From contig CP151667.1 in NCBI GenBank assembly GCA_038400315.1, positions 4,289,174-4,353,173 on the forward strand: 64,000 nucleotides of DNA. Reading direction: 5' to 3'. A model generated the notes under the pieces. It searched no databases, was not told where the DNA came from, and worked only from the letters and a program-made list of their open reading frames with translations. The position numbers were made by a program, and so were the translations under genes. Position 1 is the stretch's first letter. Each line of letters opens with the position of its first letter. The DNA is from Isosphaeraceae bacterium EP7 (GTDB lineage: Bacteria; Planctomycetota; Planctomycetia; Isosphaerales; Isosphaeraceae). Of the stretch, positions 63,051 to 64,000 are shown piece by piece.

Positions 63051-63086
63051 TTCGCGTCGCCCTGCCATCGGGCAGGGCGACGCGAA
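63051..63086. terminator. Perfect 16-bp hairpin between convergent genes
   Basis: TTCGCGTCGCCCTGCC (63051-63066) and GGCAGGGCGACGCGAA (63071-63086) are exact reverse complements around a four-base loop. No long T run follows in either direction, but position after the hydrolase stop and before the convergent gene's stop suits a bidirectional terminator. Confidence 0.7.
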
Positions 63087-63170
63087 TTGATGAATCAAGC
63101 ACATGCTCGGGCGTTTGAACGTAACGTGCTCAAACGTCGGCGCTCGCGCGTCCAGGGGGGTGCCGGCGGT

Positions 63171-63641
63171 TCAGATCCGGTCCCAGGCGTCGCGGGTGGC
63201 GTGCTTGGCCTTTTCCCAGCCCAGCTTGGTGTTGTGCTTGGTCGCTTCCCAGCCGGACTTCAACTCGGCCTCGGCGTCCTGGAAGCTGGTGTGGGCGGAC
63301 TTGGCGCGGGATTCCCAGCCGTACTGATAGGCGGGCGCGTAGTCGTCGTAGGTCGCGTCCGAGGAGGCATAGGGACGAGACTTGTAATTTTCGCGCCAGT
63401 AGGACGCCTCGGCGGTCGGGTCGATCGATTCGGCGACGCCCTTGCCGGCGAGGCCGCCAGCGACGGCACCGACGACCGCGCCGATGGCCGCACCAACCGG
63501 GCCGGCCGCCATGCCGATGGCCGCACCGGCCGCGCCGGCGCCAGCCGCGCCCAGGCCGGTGCCGACCGGGTGCGCACCCGGCTCACCGGTGATCGGGTCG
63601 CGGTTTTCGTCACGGTTCTTATCTTCGGGATTGATGGCCAT
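63171..63641 (-). CDS. Glycine-zipper protein of unknown function
   Basis: From the ATG at 63641 the protein has 156 residues. A Gly/Ala-rich stretch at about 25-80 (GAAGAGAAGAAIGMAAGPVG, AAIGAVVGAVAGGLAGKG) has GxxxG zippers that would insert in or sit on membranes. The C-terminal part is rich in Tyr/Trp and charged residues (YGWESRAKSAHTSFQDAEAE, WEATKHNTKLGWEKAKHATR). Similar short zipper proteins are common near stress functions. No family name is justified. Confidence 0.62.
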   Translation of the reverse strand: MAINPEDKNRDENRDPITGEPGAHPVGTGLGAAGAGAAGAAIGMAAGPVGAAIGAVVGAVAGGLAGKGVAESIDPTAEASYWRENYKSRPYASSDATYDDYAPAYQYGWESRAKSAHTSFQDAEAELKSGWEATKHNTKLGWEKAKHATRDAWDRI

Positions 63642-63880
63642 GAGTCGGCTCCGAGAGAGGAGGGGCGAATCTGCATTCACGGCAGGTGGAATTGCAAATG
63701 GAGTGCCACAGGAGGTTTCTGGTCGCGTGTGTCAAATCGGGGACGGTTATTGACCGGGATGCCCATTCGGGTGGACAATCGTACCCGACCGACCGTCGGG
63801 GCGCCGCCGCGGGCGACGCAGTCGAAATGGCCCTTCGATGCCGAGCGGGGCCGGTCCCTCGATCCAGGCACCTCGACCAC

Positions 63881-64000
63881 ATGCTGGCCAAGCTCAGCTC
63901 GTATACGCTCATCGGCATTGATGCCGCCCCGGTTGCCGTCGAGGTCGACGTCTCGTCTTCGTCGATGCCCAAGACTGTTCTTGTCGGGCTGGCCGAGGCG
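63881..64000 (+). CDS. YifB/ComM-family Mg-chelatase-like ATPase (N-terminal fragment)
   Basis: The first 40 codons of the gene are present before the window ends. MLAKLSSYTLIGIDAAPVAV and EVDVSSSSMPKTVLVGLAEA are the N-terminus of YifB/ComM proteins, where a Lon-like domain precedes an AAA+ ATPase. ComM helps branch migration during natural transformation. The rest of the gene lies outside. Confidence 0.8.
   Translation, partial: MLAKLSSYTLIGIDAAPVAVEVDVSSSSMPKTVLVGLAEA

Overview
The window looks like a chromosomal piece of a planctomycete, most likely an Isosphaeraceae-type organism. This is inferred from content: high GC throughout, two ECF sigma factors fused to WD40-like C-terminal parts, two DUF1559 prepilin-type proteins, a DUF1800/DUF1501 pair, a small RLRTLM-type membrane protein, OprP-like porins, and many secreted proteins with carboxypeptidase-regulatory-like domains. 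No phage, transposase, CRISPR array or rRNA was seen; the only RNA gene found is one tRNA-Val(CAC).

Layout. 0-3 kb: an ECF-WD40 gene flanked by a ~75-bp direct repeat, then a DUF433 protein. 3.3-7.3 kb (minus): D-aminoacylase, AlkA-type glycosylase, an Mrp-type P-loop protein without the usual CxxC, and a receiver-like protein. 7.4-9.7 kb (plus): dnaJ-like, merR/hspR-like, small membrane protein, rnpA and yidD, tightly packed. 9.7-16.9 kb: an MBL-fold hydrolase, then a BlaI-BlaR1-DUF1800-DUF1501 unit with overlapping genes and a large palindrome over its promoter. 16.9-22.4 kb (minus): HEAT-like protein, GXGXG-domain protein, lipoprotein, CorA and RecJ as one probable operon. 22.4-23.1 kb: nine tandem copies of a 19-bp repeat. 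23.1-28.9 kb: Gfo/Idh/MocA oxidoreductase, PhoD-type phosphatase, a second ECF-WD40 protein and an HD-domain hydrolase.

28.9-38.6 kb is a nitrogen-acquisition region. It has a decayed porin gene (one frameshift plus an apparent internal deletion), an intact porin, and divergently a urea transporter followed by ureA-B-C-E-F-G-D. A urea uptake, hydrolysis and nickel-maturation module is therefore complete, apart from a nickel importer. 38.8-42.2 kb: an HNH-like small protein, a small membrane protein, and a two-component pair (HTH-REC regulator, HDOD-histidine kinase) behind a perfect consensus promoter. 42.7-46 kb: mnmG, tRNA-Val, and three consecutive TatA/B-like small proteins.

46-58 kb: secreted and envelope functions (DUF1559 prepilins, a duplicated AhpD-like protein), and an iron uptake pair (FTR1 permease with an N-terminal cupredoxin-like domain plus a P19-type protein) behind a strong promoter with a 19-bp palindrome. 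These are followed by a methyltransferase, two unrecognised membrane proteins and NagB. 58-64 kb: SDR reductase with cobalamin adenosyltransferase, TolB-like propeller, DinB-like, UbiA/MqnP prenyltransferase, isochorismatase-like hydrolase, a glycine-zipper protein, and the first 40 codons of a YifB/ComM-like ATPase cut by the window end.

Functions come from reading motifs in the translated sequence, not from a database search. The best candidates for something undescribed are the BlaI/BlaR1-like unit fused to DUF1800/DUF1501 genes, the 19-bp tandem array, and the three-gene Tat cluster.
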